Assembly: GCA_910586735.1 (NCBI GenBank)
Contig: CAJUJW010000026.1
Location: 1 to 34,103, forward strand
Length of the DNA: 34,103 nucleotides
Direction of reading: 5' to 3'
Origin: an uncultured Oscillibacter sp.
GTDB lineage: Bacteria > Bacillota > Clostridia > Oscillospirales > Oscillospiraceae
Shown: piece after piece, positions 15,156-22,750 of the stretch
Numbering within the stretch: the stretch's first letter is position 1
Layout of the letters: each line of letters begins with the position of its first letter
The notes under the pieces: generated by a model
Database searches by the model: none
Seen by the model: the letters and a program-made list of their open reading frames with translations, nothing else
What the model was told of the DNA's origin: nothing
Program-made: the position numbers and the translations under genes

Positions 15156-15179
15156 ATATCAAAGAACCTGTTAAGAAAT

Positions 15180-15196
15180 CCCCGCCTCGGGCGGGG
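15180..15196 (+). other. 5'-UTR hairpin just before the ClC ribosome site
   Basis: CCCCGCC-TCG-GGCGGGG, a perfect 7-bp stem about 6 nt before GGAGGG. There is no T run, so it is not a terminator. It may affect ribosome access or mRNA stability. Confidence 0.5.
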
Positions 15197-15213
15197 TGGG
15201 GCGGAGGGATGGT

Positions 15214-16536
15214 ATGATATTGGAGAACATCAAGCGGGACCTGCGGGCCCGGTGGAAGCTGACGGTGCTGTACGCCCGGGCCCTGGGGAAGTGGCTTCTG
15301 CTGGCCGCGGCCACGGGGGTCTCCTGCGGCCTGGTGGGAACGGCGTTCCACATGGCCGTGGAGTATGTGACGGAACTGCGGGGGGAATTCCCCTGGCTGC
15401 TGTACCTCCTGCCCCTGGCGGGCCTGGCCATCGTGGGGCTCTACCGGCTGTTGGGCACCGAGGGCCAGGGCACCAACGACATTTTCAACGAGGTCCACGA
15501 CGGGGGGAACATCTCCATTCTGCTGGTGCCCGCCATCTTCCTGGGGACCGTGCTGACCCACCTCTGCGGCGGGTCCGCCGGGCGGGAGGGGGCGGCCCTC
15601 CAGATGGGGGGCTCCCTGGGCTACCGGGTGGGGCGGCTCTTCGGCTTTGACGAGCGGGACCTGCGCGTCGCCACCACCACGGGTATGGCGGCCTTCTTCA
15701 CCGCCCTGTTCGGCACGCCCCTGGCGGCGGCCATCTTCTCCATCGCCGTGGTCAGCGTGGACTCCTTCTACCACGCGGCCTTTTTCCCCGCCCTCATCGG
15801 GGCCCTGGAAGCCTACGGCGTGTCCCGCCTCTTCGGCGTGGCCCCCACCCGCTTCGCCGTGGAGGCCCCGGCCCTGTCCGCCGGGCTTTTGGTCCGGGCG
15901 GCAGTGCTGGCGGGGCTGTGCGGGATTCTCTCCGTGGTGTTCTGCGGGACCATCCGCCTGACGGAACACCAGCTGCACAAGCGCGTTCCAAACCCCTGGC
16001 TGCGGGTGCTCGCCGGGGGCTGCGCCGTCATCGCGCTGACCTGGCTCTGGGGCACCACGGACTACAACGGCGCGGGCATGGGGGTCATCGCCGCCGCTGT
16101 GGAACAGGGAAGCGTCCGGCCGGAGGCGTTCCTTTGCAAGATCATCCTCACCGCCGTCACCCTGGCCGCCGGGTTCAAGGGCGGGGAGGTGGTGCCCTCC
16201 TTCTTCGTGGGGGCGGCCTTTGGATGCTTCGCGGGGCCCCTGCTGGGGCTTCCGGCGGGGTTCGCGGCGGCCCTGGGGCTGGTGTCCGTGTTCTGCGGGG
16301 CCACCAACTGCCCCCTGGCCTCCATCGCCCTGGCCATTGAGCTGTTCGGCAGCGGGGGCTTGCTGTACTACGCCCTGGCCTGCTGTGTCAGCTACGTCCT
16401 CTCCGGCTACGGCGGGCTGTACTCCAGCCAGACCATTCTGCATTCCAAGCTGAAGGGGCGGTATATCAACGTACATACCAACGACGGGCCCGTGGAAACC
16501 GACGTCCCGGCGGAACCCAAGGAGGCGCTTTCATGA
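15214..16536 (+). CDS. ClC-family anion channel/antiporter, possibly fluoride-type
   Basis: A 440-aa polytopic ClC protein. The gating-glutamate motif appears as GGSAGREGAALQMGG near 120-135, and the following TGMAAFFTALFGTPLAAAIF helix is typical. The canonical chloride-binding GSGIP is replaced by GQGTND, and GGxFxP by GGEVVPSFF. These departures, with THLCGGSAGREG, resemble the CLC-F fluoride/proton antiporter clade more than classical chloride antiporters, but I recall that pattern only approximately and saw no fluoride riboswitch upstream. ATG 15214 follows GGAGGGATGGT. Its stop overlaps the start of the acyltransferase (ATGA), so the two are translationally coupled. Confidence 0.9.
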   Translation: MILENIKRDLRARWKLTVLYARALGKWLLLAAATGVSCGLVGTAFHMAVEYVTELRGEFPWLLYLLPLAGLAIVGLYRLLGTEGQGTNDIFNEVHDGGNISILLVPAIFLGTVLTHLCGGSAGREGAALQMGGSLGYRVGRLFGFDERDLRVATTTGMAAFFTALFGTPLAAAIFSIAVVSVDSFYHAAFFPALIGALEAYGVSRLFGVAPTRFAVEAPALSAGLLVRAAVLAGLCGILSVVFCGTIRLTEHQLHKRVPNPWLRVLAGGCAVIALTWLWGTTDYNGAGMGVIAAAVEQGSVRPEAFLCKIILTAVTLAAGFKGGEVVPSFFVGAAFGCFAGPLLGLPAGFAAALGLVSVFCGATNCPLASIALAIELFGSGGLLYYALACCVSYVLSGYGGLYSSQTILHSKLKGRYINVHTNDGPVETDVPAEPKEALS

Positions 16537-17583
16537 TTTCCAAAATTTACCCCCCCCCCGCGAAACCGGACGGTTGACCTGGTAAAAAGTTCCGCTATTT
16601 TTGGCGTCCTGCTGATCCACGCCAGCGCGGGCTGCCTCTCCGGCCCGGTTTCCGCCCCCTGGCTGTTCGGCCTGTTCTGGAATGCCCTGGCCCGTCCGGC
16701 GGTACCCCTGTTCCTTATGGCCAGCGGGGCCCTGCTCCTGCCGCCGGAGCGGGAGCTGCCCATAAAACGGCTCTACACCCGCAACATGGCCCGGCTTCTG
16801 GCGGCGCTGTTTTTCTGGGCGGCCTGCTATAAGCTGGTTTACCTGTGGCTGCTGGACAGCCTCACCCCCTGGGACCTGGAGGCGGCGGCGAAAAACCTCC
16901 TCCTCTTCCGGCATGAGGAGCATCTCTATTATCTCCACATCATGCTCCTGGTTTACGCCTTCCTGCCCGTCACCCGGCTCCTGGTCCGAAACGGGGACCG
17001 GCAGTCTTTGGAGTATGCCCTGGAGCTGTGGCTCCTCCTGGGCATTCTGTACCCCACGGTTCGGACCCTCTGGCCGTTTACGCTTCTGGGGGGCGTCCCG
17101 GTCCAGTGGCGGCTGAACCTGGCCTACTCCTCTATTGGCTACACCCTGCTGGGGCATTATCTGACGGTTTACCGTCCCCGTCCCCGGCGGCCCCTCTGCC
17201 TCGCGGCCCTTTTGGCGGGCTTCCTCCTCACCTTCGGGGGGGCCTGGGCCGCCTCGGCGGCGGCGGGGAGGCTGGAGGAGCATTTTCTGGAGGGCACCGG
17301 GGCCGGGGTTTTTCTGGAGGCCCTGGGCTTCTGGGGCCTGTGTCAGAGGGCCTCTTTGCCGGAATGGGCGGGGCGGGCGGCGGCGCGCCTTTCCAAAGCC
17401 TCCTTCTGCGTCTTTTTAACCCATGTGTTTTTCTTGCAGTTCTTCGCCCACCACGGACTCCGGGCGGCGGAGGGCCCGCCGCTTTTCACCGTGCCCCTGG
17501 TCTCCCTCCTGGTCCTAATCTGCGGCTGGGGGGCCTACGCCCTGTTCTCCCGGGTCCCGGGGGTCCGGCGCTGGCTGATTTAA
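16533..17583 (+). CDS. Acyltransferase family 3 membrane protein, frame-shifted at a C10 tract
   Basis: The start ATG 16533 overlaps the ClC stop (ATGA) and has AAGGAGG upstream, but after ATG-ATT-TCC-AAA-ATT-TAC the run of ten C puts the ribosome into TGA at 16575 after 14 codons. With nine C (or twelve) the frame joins RNRTVDLVKSSAIFGVLLIHAS and continues to 17583, giving about 349 aa. That is the classic acyltransferase-3/OafA-like start, with the conserved His in TM1 (LLIHAS) and the Arg in the LARPAVPLFLMASG segment. Later segments (HLYYLHIMLLVYAFLP, GYTLLGHYL, CVFLTHVFFLQFF) also fit, with about 8-10 membrane spans. Such enzymes acylate sugars or wall polymers. No good internal start restores the TM1 His. 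Either this is an OFF state of a phase-variable gene or the C-run length is an assembly error. Confidence 0.85.
16550..16559 (+). repeat. C10 homopolymer, candidate contingency tract
   Basis: Ten consecutive C at codons 6-9 of the acyltransferase frame. Loss of one base restores the full protein. Confidence 0.8.
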
Positions 17584-17597
17584 ATACCCGCATAAAA

Positions 17598-17653
17598 CGC
17601 GCCTCCCGCGGCATACTGTCGTCAACCGACATCTGCCACGGGAGGCGTTTTTT
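17598..17653 (+). terminator. Terminator-like hairpin that contains the DUF421 ribosome site
   Basis: Nested perfect arms: CGCCTCCCG (17600-17608) with CGGGAGGCG (17639-17647), GGCA (17610-17613) with TGCC (17634-17637), and TGTCG (17617-17621) with CGACA (17627-17631), followed by T6 (17648-17653). The 3' arm GGGAGGCG is also the only Shine-Dalgarno for ATG 17655. Confidence 0.8.
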
Positions 17654-17654
17654 C

Positions 17655-18374
17655 ATGACTGAGATTTTACAAGAGACCGGCATGACCGTTCTGACCACCC
17701 TGCTGTCCCTCCTGGCCCTGTTCCTCCTGACCAAGCTCATGGGGGCCAAGCAGGTGTCCCAGATGACCATGTTCGACTACGTGGTGGGCATCACCATCGG
17801 CTCCGCCGCCGCGGAGCTGGCCACGGAGCTGGAGGAGCCTCACAAGCCCCTTGCCGCCATCATCGTCTACGGGCTGGCGGCGGCGGCCATCTCGGTGCTG
17901 TGCTGCCGGTCCCTGAAAGCCCGCTCCTTCATCTCCGGGCGGCCCATCGTCCTGCTGGAGGACGGGGTCATCTACCGGGAGAACCTGAAAAAGGCCAAGC
18001 TGGATTTGAACGAGTTTCTCACCTACTGCCGCATCGGCGGCTGGTTCGACCTGAGCCAGCTTCAGACGGCGGTGTTTGAGCACAACGGCACCGTCAGCTT
18101 CCTGCCGAAAGAATCGGACCGCCCCGCCACCCCGGCGGACCTGAACAAGAACCCCTCCCAGTCCCAGGTCCAGACCCCCTTCGTCATGGACGGGAAGCTG
18201 CTCTCGGGCAACGTCCGCCAGTCGGGGAAGGAGGAGGCTTGGGTCCACCGGGCGCTCCTCCGCCAGGGCTACCGGGACGAGGGGGAGGTCTTCCTGGCCC
18301 TCTGGGGCGGGGGGGAGGAGTTGACCGTGTTTCCTATGGAGCCCGGCCGCAGGGGCGATGGGACACGGCCGTAG
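17655..18374 (+). CDS. DUF421 (YetF/YdfR-like) membrane protein
   Basis: A 239-aa protein with three N-terminal membrane helices (about 8-28, 35-55, 62-80) followed by the conserved cytoplasmic DUF421 domain. Family marks are LTKLMGAKQVSQMTMFDYVVGITIGSAAAE and the later RPIVLLEDGVIYRENLKKAKLDLNEFLTYCR and FEHNGTVSFLPKE. In Bacillus, relatives are spore-associated membrane proteins of unclear function, so no reaction is assigned. ATG 17655 is 7 nt after GGGAGGCG, which is buried in the terminator-like hairpin. Expression therefore probably depends on readthrough and hairpin opening, unless an unseen promoter lies within the acyltransferase gene. Confidence 0.9.
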   Translation: MTEILQETGMTVLTTLLSLLALFLLTKLMGAKQVSQMTMFDYVVGITIGSAAAELATELEEPHKPLAAIIVYGLAAAAISVLCCRSLKARSFISGRPIVLLEDGVIYRENLKKAKLDLNEFLTYCRIGGWFDLSQLQTAVFEHNGTVSFLPKESDRPATPADLNKNPSQSQVQTPFVMDGKLLSGNVRQSGKEEAWVHRALLRQGYRDEGEVFLALWGGGEELTVFPMEPGRRGDGTRP

Positions 18375-18419
18375 GCAGGGGCGGACCTACCTCCGCCGCC
18401 TGGGGAGAACCGGGGAGCC

Positions 18420-18442
18420 GGGCCGCCCAGGGGGGGCGGCCC
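18420..18442. repeat. GGGCCGCCC/GGGCGGCCC palindrome, copy 2
   Basis: It matches 10189-10210 except for one extra G in the central run. It sits between the convergent DUF421 and HAD genes and may act as a transcription end. Confidence 0.6.
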
Positions 18443-18458
18443 GTTCTCCTGTCCACCC

Positions 18459-19109
18459 TCAATGGGCCAGAATAAATTCCTCCAGCTCCTCCGGGGTTTT
18501 CACCACAGCCGCCGCCCCGGCTTCCTCCAGCTCTCCCGGCGGGGCGTAGCCGAAGAACTCCACCCCGGCGCAGTCCAGGCCGCAGGCCCGGGCCCCCAGC
18601 ACGTCGAACTTCCGGTCCCCCACCATCAGGGCCTGGGCGGGGTCCGTCACCCCCAGCTGCCGCAGGGCCTCCCGGACCACGTCCTCCTTCTCCCAGTCCC
18701 CGTGGGGCGGGCTGCCAACCAAAGCGGTGAGGTGGGGCGTGAAGCCGAACCGGGCGCAGATGGACACGCACAGATTCTCCGGCTTGGAGGAGGCCAGGGC
18801 CAGCACCCGGCCCTGTTCCCGCAAGCGGCCCATGACGGCCTCCATGCCGGGGGCCGCCCGGTTCTCGTACTGGCCAACGGGCTCGTAGATCAGGCGGAAG
18901 CGCTCCACGGCCTCCGCCGCCTTCTCGGGGCTGTAGCCGCAGAAGCGGATGAAGGAGTCCTGAAGGGGCGGGCCGATGAAGCGGAGGAGGGTCTCCTCCG
19001 GCGGTACCGGGTCGCCGTAGCCCAGGACGGTCTCCCGGACGCAGTGGAGAATGCCCTCACGGGAGTCCGTCAGCGTGCCGTCCAGGTCGAAGAGAATGTA
19101 GCGGTACAT
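18459..19109 (-). CDS. HAD-superfamily hydrolase, phosphoglycolate phosphatase-like
   Basis: A 216-aa HAD phosphatase with a C1-type alpha-helical cap. Motif I is LFDLDGTLTDS at the N terminus (nucleophile and general-acid Asp), motif II is LALASSKP, motif III Lys lies in the KPENL region, and motif IV is MVGDRKFDVLGA. It resembles Gph/PpaX-type enzymes that dephosphorylate small organophosphates; the substrate is not determined. The ATG lies 1 nt after the UPF0173 stop, with GAGGTGAAC as ribosome site, so the pair is an operon. A role as the missing phosphoserine phosphatase is possible but unsupported. Confidence 0.93.
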   Translation of the reverse strand: MYRYILFDLDGTLTDSREGILHCVRETVLGYGDPVPPEETLLRFIGPPLQDSFIRFCGYSPEKAAEAVERFRLIYEPVGQYENRAAPGMEAVMGRLREQGRVLALASSKPENLCVSICARFGFTPHLTALVGSPPHGDWEKEDVVREALRQLGVTDPAQALMVGDRKFDVLGARACGLDCAGVEFFGYAPPGELEEAGAAAVVKTPEELEEFILAH

Positions 19110-19110
19110 A

Positions 19111-19737
19111 TCAGTTCACCTCACAGAATCCGGGCACGACGACGCCCCGGGCGCCGTCCGCCTCCAGAGAGGGGCTCTCCAGCCGCCGGACCTCCGCCGA
19201 GGGCCACAGGGCCAGGAAGTCCTCCACCCCGGCCACTACCGGCAGGCCGTAGGGCGCGTGACGGTAGTGCATGGGGACGACGCACGTGGGGTTCAGCGCC
19301 TGGCAGACGGCCTTGGCCCCCGCCGCGTCGATGGTGTAATAGCCGCCCACGGGAATCATCGCCAGGTCCAGGGGCCCCACGGCCTTGACCTGTTCCGGCG
19401 AGAGCTGGTGCCCCAGGTCCCCCAGGTGGGCCGCGGTGACGCCGCCCGCTGAGAGAATATGAATCGTGTTGTTCCCCCGAAGGGCCCCGCCCTGGCCGTC
19501 GTGGAAGGTCTCCACTGTGCGGACCGTGAAGGGGCAGGGGCCGTCAAAGGGGACCGCCTCCGCCTGGTCCACGGCGTTGTGGTCAAAGTGGCCGTGGCTG
19601 CACAGGATTTTGTGGACCCGCAGCTTCCGGTCCGCCAGGGGCGGGTAGCCCTCCACGCCGGTGTAGGGGTCCAGCAGAACGCGATAGCCGTCCTGCTCAA
19701 TCAAAAAGCAGGCATGGCCCAGCCAGGTGAATTTCAT
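19111..19737 (-). CDS. UPF0173 metal-dependent hydrolase (metallo-beta-lactamase fold)
   Basis: A 208-aa single-domain MBL-fold protein. The zinc motif HxHxDH appears as CSHGHFDHNAVD, with further ligands in AAHLGDLGH and the late PMHYRH. The N terminus MKFTWLGHACFLIE is the UPF0173/YtkL signature, a family whose substrate is unknown. ATG 19737 is preceded by AAGGAGGATATCC; the leader ATATCC...GGATAT can fold and partly mask that ribosome site. It is the first gene of a two-gene unit with the HAD phosphatase. Confidence 0.93.
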   Translation of the reverse strand: MKFTWLGHACFLIEQDGYRVLLDPYTGVEGYPPLADRKLRVHKILCSHGHFDHNAVDQAEAVPFDGPCPFTVRTVETFHDGQGGALRGNNTIHILSAGGVTAAHLGDLGHQLSPEQVKAVGPLDLAMIPVGGYYTIDAAGAKAVCQALNPTCVVPMHYRHAPYGLPVVAGVEDFLALWPSAEVRRLESPSLEADGARGVVVPGFCEVN

Positions 19738-19770
19738 ATGGATATCCTCCTTGTGGATATTTGAAAAATC

Positions 19771-19795
19771 GGGGGCGGACCCCAGGTCCGCCCCC
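19771..19795 (-). terminator. Terminator after the DUF4349 gene
   Basis: GGGGGCGGACC (19771-19781) and GGTCCGCCCCC (19785-19795), an 11-bp perfect stem with a 3-nt loop. On the minus strand it is followed by GATTTTTC. It is also a member of the dispersed GGGCGGAC palindromes. Confidence 0.8.
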
Positions 19796-19809
19796 TCAGT
19801 ATAGCAGGT

Positions 19810-20847
19810 TTACAGCTGTTTGTCATCCGGGTTTTTCGGCTCGTCTTTTTTCTTCCGGTTAAAGAAGCCGTCCCTCCGCTCTCTGGCCTGGCGGAAGGTC
19901 TCCCCCCGCCGGGCCTGGGCCCGCTTGGAGAGCTTTACCACCGCCAGGAGGATCAGCGCCAGAATCAGCAGCCACGTCCAGTTGTAGGCCAGGAAGATGG
20001 CCAGGTCCTGGAGGAAGTCCCCGAAGCCGTGGAGCCCGTCCGCGAAAGCGTTGCCCAGGCGGCTGCCGAAGGTGGGGGGCGCCTCCTCCACCGTGGAGAG
20101 GCGGATCACCTCCCGGAGGCGGATCTCCACCGTGGCGAAGTCCACCAGGGCGTCGTAGTGCCGGAGGGACCCGGTGAGCTGCTCGATCTGGAGCTCCGTC
20201 TCGGCGATGGCGTTTTCCAGGTCGATGATGTCCTCCATGTTCTCCGCCTTGGCCAGGAGCATCTGGAGCCGCTCCATCTTGGTTTTCTGGGTGGAGAGGC
20301 GGCTCTCGGTGTCGTAGTACAGCTCGCTGATGTTGTCGGCACTCCGGTCCCGGCTGGTGACGTGGCTCAGCTCTCCCACGCTTTCCAGGAAGCCGCTGAA
20401 CCGGGCGGCGGGGACCCGGACGGTGTAGTTGGCGCTGCGGCTTCCGTCGCCGTAGCTGCCCATGGAGGCGTACTCCAGATAGCCCCCCAGGTCCTCCACC
20501 AGCTTTTCCAGGGCGGCGGTGCAGGCGTCGTAGTCCTGGGTCTCCGCCTCGACGCTGGCGGTGTAGACCATTTTGGCGTTGGCCAGGCGGTTCTCCGTCT
20601 CGCCGCCCGTTCCGGCGGGGGCCTCCTCCGGGGCGGCGGCGTCCGCCGGGGAGTCAAAGCCGAACTCCATATCCGCGGACTTCCAGTTTTCCCCTCCGCC
20701 GGAGGCGCCATAGTCATAGGATGTCTGGCTCTCGCTGGCGGCGGGGGCGCTGGAGGCGGTGTTTCCTCCGGCGTAGCCGCCTCCGCAGGCGGTGAGGGTC
20801 AGGGCCGTCAGCAGTGCGGCCAGGAACAGGGCAAGTCCTCTTTTCAT
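19810..20847 (-). CDS. DUF4349 lipoprotein with C-terminal membrane helix
   Basis: A 345-aa protein. The lipoprotein signal MKRGLALFLAALLTALTLTAC has its lipobox Cys near 21, followed by a low-complexity Ser/Ala/Gly linker to about 110. The DUF4349 domain (about 110-280) has KMVYTASVEAETQDYDA, an ENRLANA-type lead, and a central coiled coil (SRLSTQKTKMERLQMLLAKAENMEDIIDLENAIAE). A single membrane helix (NWTWLLILALILLAVVKL) and a Lys/Arg-rich tail follow. It is thus tethered at both ends, a usual DUF4349 layout; function is unknown. ATG 20847 follows GGAGGATGGAACG. It is flanked by terminators, so probably monocistronic. Confidence 0.9.
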   Translation of the reverse strand: MKRGLALFLAALLTALTLTACGGGYAGGNTASSAPAASESQTSYDYGASGGGENWKSADMEFGFDSPADAAAPEEAPAGTGGETENRLANAKMVYTASVEAETQDYDACTAALEKLVEDLGGYLEYASMGSYGDGSRSANYTVRVPAARFSGFLESVGELSHVTSRDRSADNISELYYDTESRLSTQKTKMERLQMLLAKAENMEDIIDLENAIAETELQIEQLTGSLRHYDALVDFATVEIRLREVIRLSTVEEAPPTFGSRLGNAFADGLHGFGDFLQDLAIFLAYNWTWLLILALILLAVVKLSKRAQARRGETFRQARERRDGFFNRKKKDEPKNPDDKQL

Positions 20848-20951
20848 CGTTCCATCCTCCTTTTTCCGCCCCGTCTTCCAACCGGGGCCTTTACTTCTAT
20901 AGACGAATTTCACCTGGGAAAGGTTCCGCCGATATGAAATTTTCAATATGA

Positions 20952-20980
20952 AAACAGGGCCCCCCAATGGAGCCCTGTTT
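20952..20980 (-). terminator. Terminator of the SprA-like gene
   Basis: AAACAGGGC (20952-20960) and GCCCTGTTT (20972-20980) form a 9-bp stem, with a T-rich stretch on the minus strand after it. Confidence 0.75.
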
Positions 20981-20988
20981 GGTTCTGC

Positions 20989-21933
20989 TTATGCCACGGC
21001 GGAGAAGGGAGTCCGGGTCTTGTTCTCCTCGTCGTTCTGCCGGGCCAGGTCCTGCTGGAAGTCGTTTTCCGTGTCCGCCTTGGTGACGGTGCGGGTGGTG
21101 CCGCCGGAGACATAGGACTTGCCGCACTCCGGGCAGATTTCCGTGTGCATGGTCACGGTCTGGCTGACCACCTTCCGGTCCTCCCGGTCGGCCTTGGCCT
21201 GTTCCCGGTAGACGTGTTCCATCTCGTGGCCCCGGACGGCGGAGGCCGCCTGTTCCGGCTTGATGTTGGTGGGAGTCTGGAAGGAGACGCCCATGTCGTC
21301 GGACCCGTCCTGGTACTTCCGCTGCTCGCAGGTCTCGCACTCGCCCTCCTTCAGGGCCTCCTGGGCGCTCTCGGCCCCCTGGGCGGGCCTGCCGTCCGGG
21401 GTTTCCTTCTTCTGGCCGGGGAGGGCGGGAGTCTCCTCCTTATCCTCCTGCCCCGGCAGGCCGGGGAGCCTGGTCCCGTCCGCCTCCGGCGCGCCGTTAT
21501 TCAGGACGGCCTCGGCGCCCTCCAGGTCGTTGCGGCCCAGGGCTCCTTCCGCCTGGGACAATTGGCCCTCCAGGGCGTTTTTCCGGGAGCCGTCCACGGG
21601 GGAGAGGCCCTCCTTGCCGGTCTCCACAAAGAGGCCGTCGGGGCTGACCTCGCCGTACCGGGTCCGCATCCGCCCGGCCATGGCCGCCGGGTCGTTTTCC
21701 AGGCGCTGGGTCAGCTCGGGGAGGGAAGCCTGGTCCCTGGAGACGGGGACAGCGGGGCGCACGGGCTCCACGGGGGTCTCAAGGGAGGGGGTTTTCCGGG
21801 CCGTCCAGACGCGGCCCTGGCCCGATTGCTGAGCGCCGCGGGCGGCGCGGAGGGATTCCGTCAAGCGGGATTGGTAAAAGCTCCCGATGGAGCCCATGCC
21901 GAAGCCGCCGACGCTAGAAATTCCACCAACCAT
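20989..21933 (-). CDS. SprA-related putative metalloprotease
   Basis: A 314-aa protein. The first ~190 residues are low-complexity, rich in Gly, Pro, Glu and Gln, and look disordered. The conserved SprA-like domain follows: CETCEQRKYQDGSDDMGVSFQTPT, then AVRGHEMEHVYREQAKADREDRKVVSQTV, then a second Cys pair in CPECGKSYVSGGTT. HEMEH fits the HExxH zinc-protease signature, and the two CxxC pairs suggest a structural metal. The family is annotated as a putative metalloprotease without a proven substrate. There is no signal peptide, so it is probably cytoplasmic. It has its own promoter and terminator. Confidence 0.85.
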   Translation of the reverse strand: MVGGISSVGGFGMGSIGSFYQSRLTESLRAARGAQQSGQGRVWTARKTPSLETPVEPVRPAVPVSRDQASLPELTQRLENDPAAMAGRMRTRYGEVSPDGLFVETGKEGLSPVDGSRKNALEGQLSQAEGALGRNDLEGAEAVLNNGAPEADGTRLPGLPGQEDKEETPALPGQKKETPDGRPAQGAESAQEALKEGECETCEQRKYQDGSDDMGVSFQTPTNIKPEQAASAVRGHEMEHVYREQAKADREDRKVVSQTVTMHTEICPECGKSYVSGGTTRTVTKADTENDFQQDLARQNDEENKTRTPFSAVA

Positions 21934-21983
21934 GGGATCACCTCATATCCGTAATTGCCTTGCGGCGATAAATTGACAGATAT

Positions 21984-22011
21984 AGTATAGCATATTTTGG
22001 CGGAAGTGCAA
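21984..22011 (-). promoter_or_regulatory. Promoter of the SprA-like gene
   Basis: On the minus strand, TTGCAC (22011-22006), a 16-bp spacer and TATACT (21989-21984). Confidence 0.6.
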
Positions 22012-22032
22012 GGGGGAATTTGGGGTCAGGCC

Positions 22033-22737
22033 CTATTTACAATTCCGTTCCACGATCCCCCGGATTACCTCCGTCTGCTCCTCCGTCAGGGCCGCCTGTC
22101 CCGCCTCACAGCGGACATAGCTCTCCGTCAGGCTCACGCCATAGCCGTCCCCGAACTCCGTGTCCACGGTGAACTCCGGGAGGCACTTGCACACCGCCTC
22201 CGGGCCGTAGGCCAGGTTGATGACGATGTCCGTCAGGGTCACGGAGTCATCGCCCCAGAAGGAATACGTCTCCCCGTCCAGGGTGACCTCCGTCACCGTG
22301 TTGCCGCAGTAGCCCGTCACCGGGTCCTCCACCGTCTGGGGTTCCGCCGCCGGGGCGTGAACGTCCAGGCAGAAGTCCCAGCCCAGGCCCTCCAGGGCGG
22401 TCACGGTTTCCTCCGGGATGTCTGACCAGTTCCCTTCCGCTAAAGTCTTGTAGTCATACACTTCCGTCTGTGCCGGGAACGTCTCGGAGACGCCGTCGTG
22501 GGTGACCCGGACCCGGTCGCCGCTGCTCCAGCCGCAGAACGCGTCGTTGATTTCCGTTGTCAGAACAATGGCCTCTCCGTCTTCCGTCACCAGCAGGGTC
22601 GAGAGACTCCCCTCGCGGTTCAGCGCGATCAGGGCGCGGCCCTCCGTCTCCGTCAGCTCCGGGCCCTCCGCCTCCGGGGCGGCGCACCCCGCCAGGAGGA
22701 GCGCCAGGGCGCACAGCAAAATCCATATCCGCTTCAT
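22033..22737 (-). CDS. Lipoprotein of unknown function
   Basis: A 234-aa protein with a lipoprotein signal (MKRIWILLCALALLLAGC, lipobox Cys at 18). The segment GDRVRVTHDGVSETFPAQTEVYDY resembles a short beta domain common in small Firmicutes lipoproteins, and a counterpart occurs in the next gene (NGHVLESFPAQLGEVYSV), so the two may be distant paralogs. Four or more later cysteines (FCLDV, GYCGN, CKCLP, RNC) could form disulfides. It starts 13 bp after its upstream neighbour and is co-oriented with the LytTR cluster. No function is assigned. Confidence 0.8.
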   Translation of the reverse strand: MKRIWILLCALALLLAGCAAPEAEGPELTETEGRALIALNREGSLSTLLVTEDGEAIVLTTEINDAFCGWSSGDRVRVTHDGVSETFPAQTEVYDYKTLAEGNWSDIPEETVTALEGLGWDFCLDVHAPAAEPQTVEDPVTGYCGNTVTEVTLDGETYSFWGDDSVTLTDIVINLAYGPEAVCKCLPEFTVDTEFGDGYGVSLTESYVRCEAGQAALTEEQTEVIRGIVERNCK

Positions 22738-22750
22738 AAGCCGTACCTCC

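Noticed and set aside
15060..15213. Fluoride riboswitch upstream of the ClC gene
   Set aside because: The conserved crcB-motif core was not visible in the leader; only a plain GC hairpin is present.
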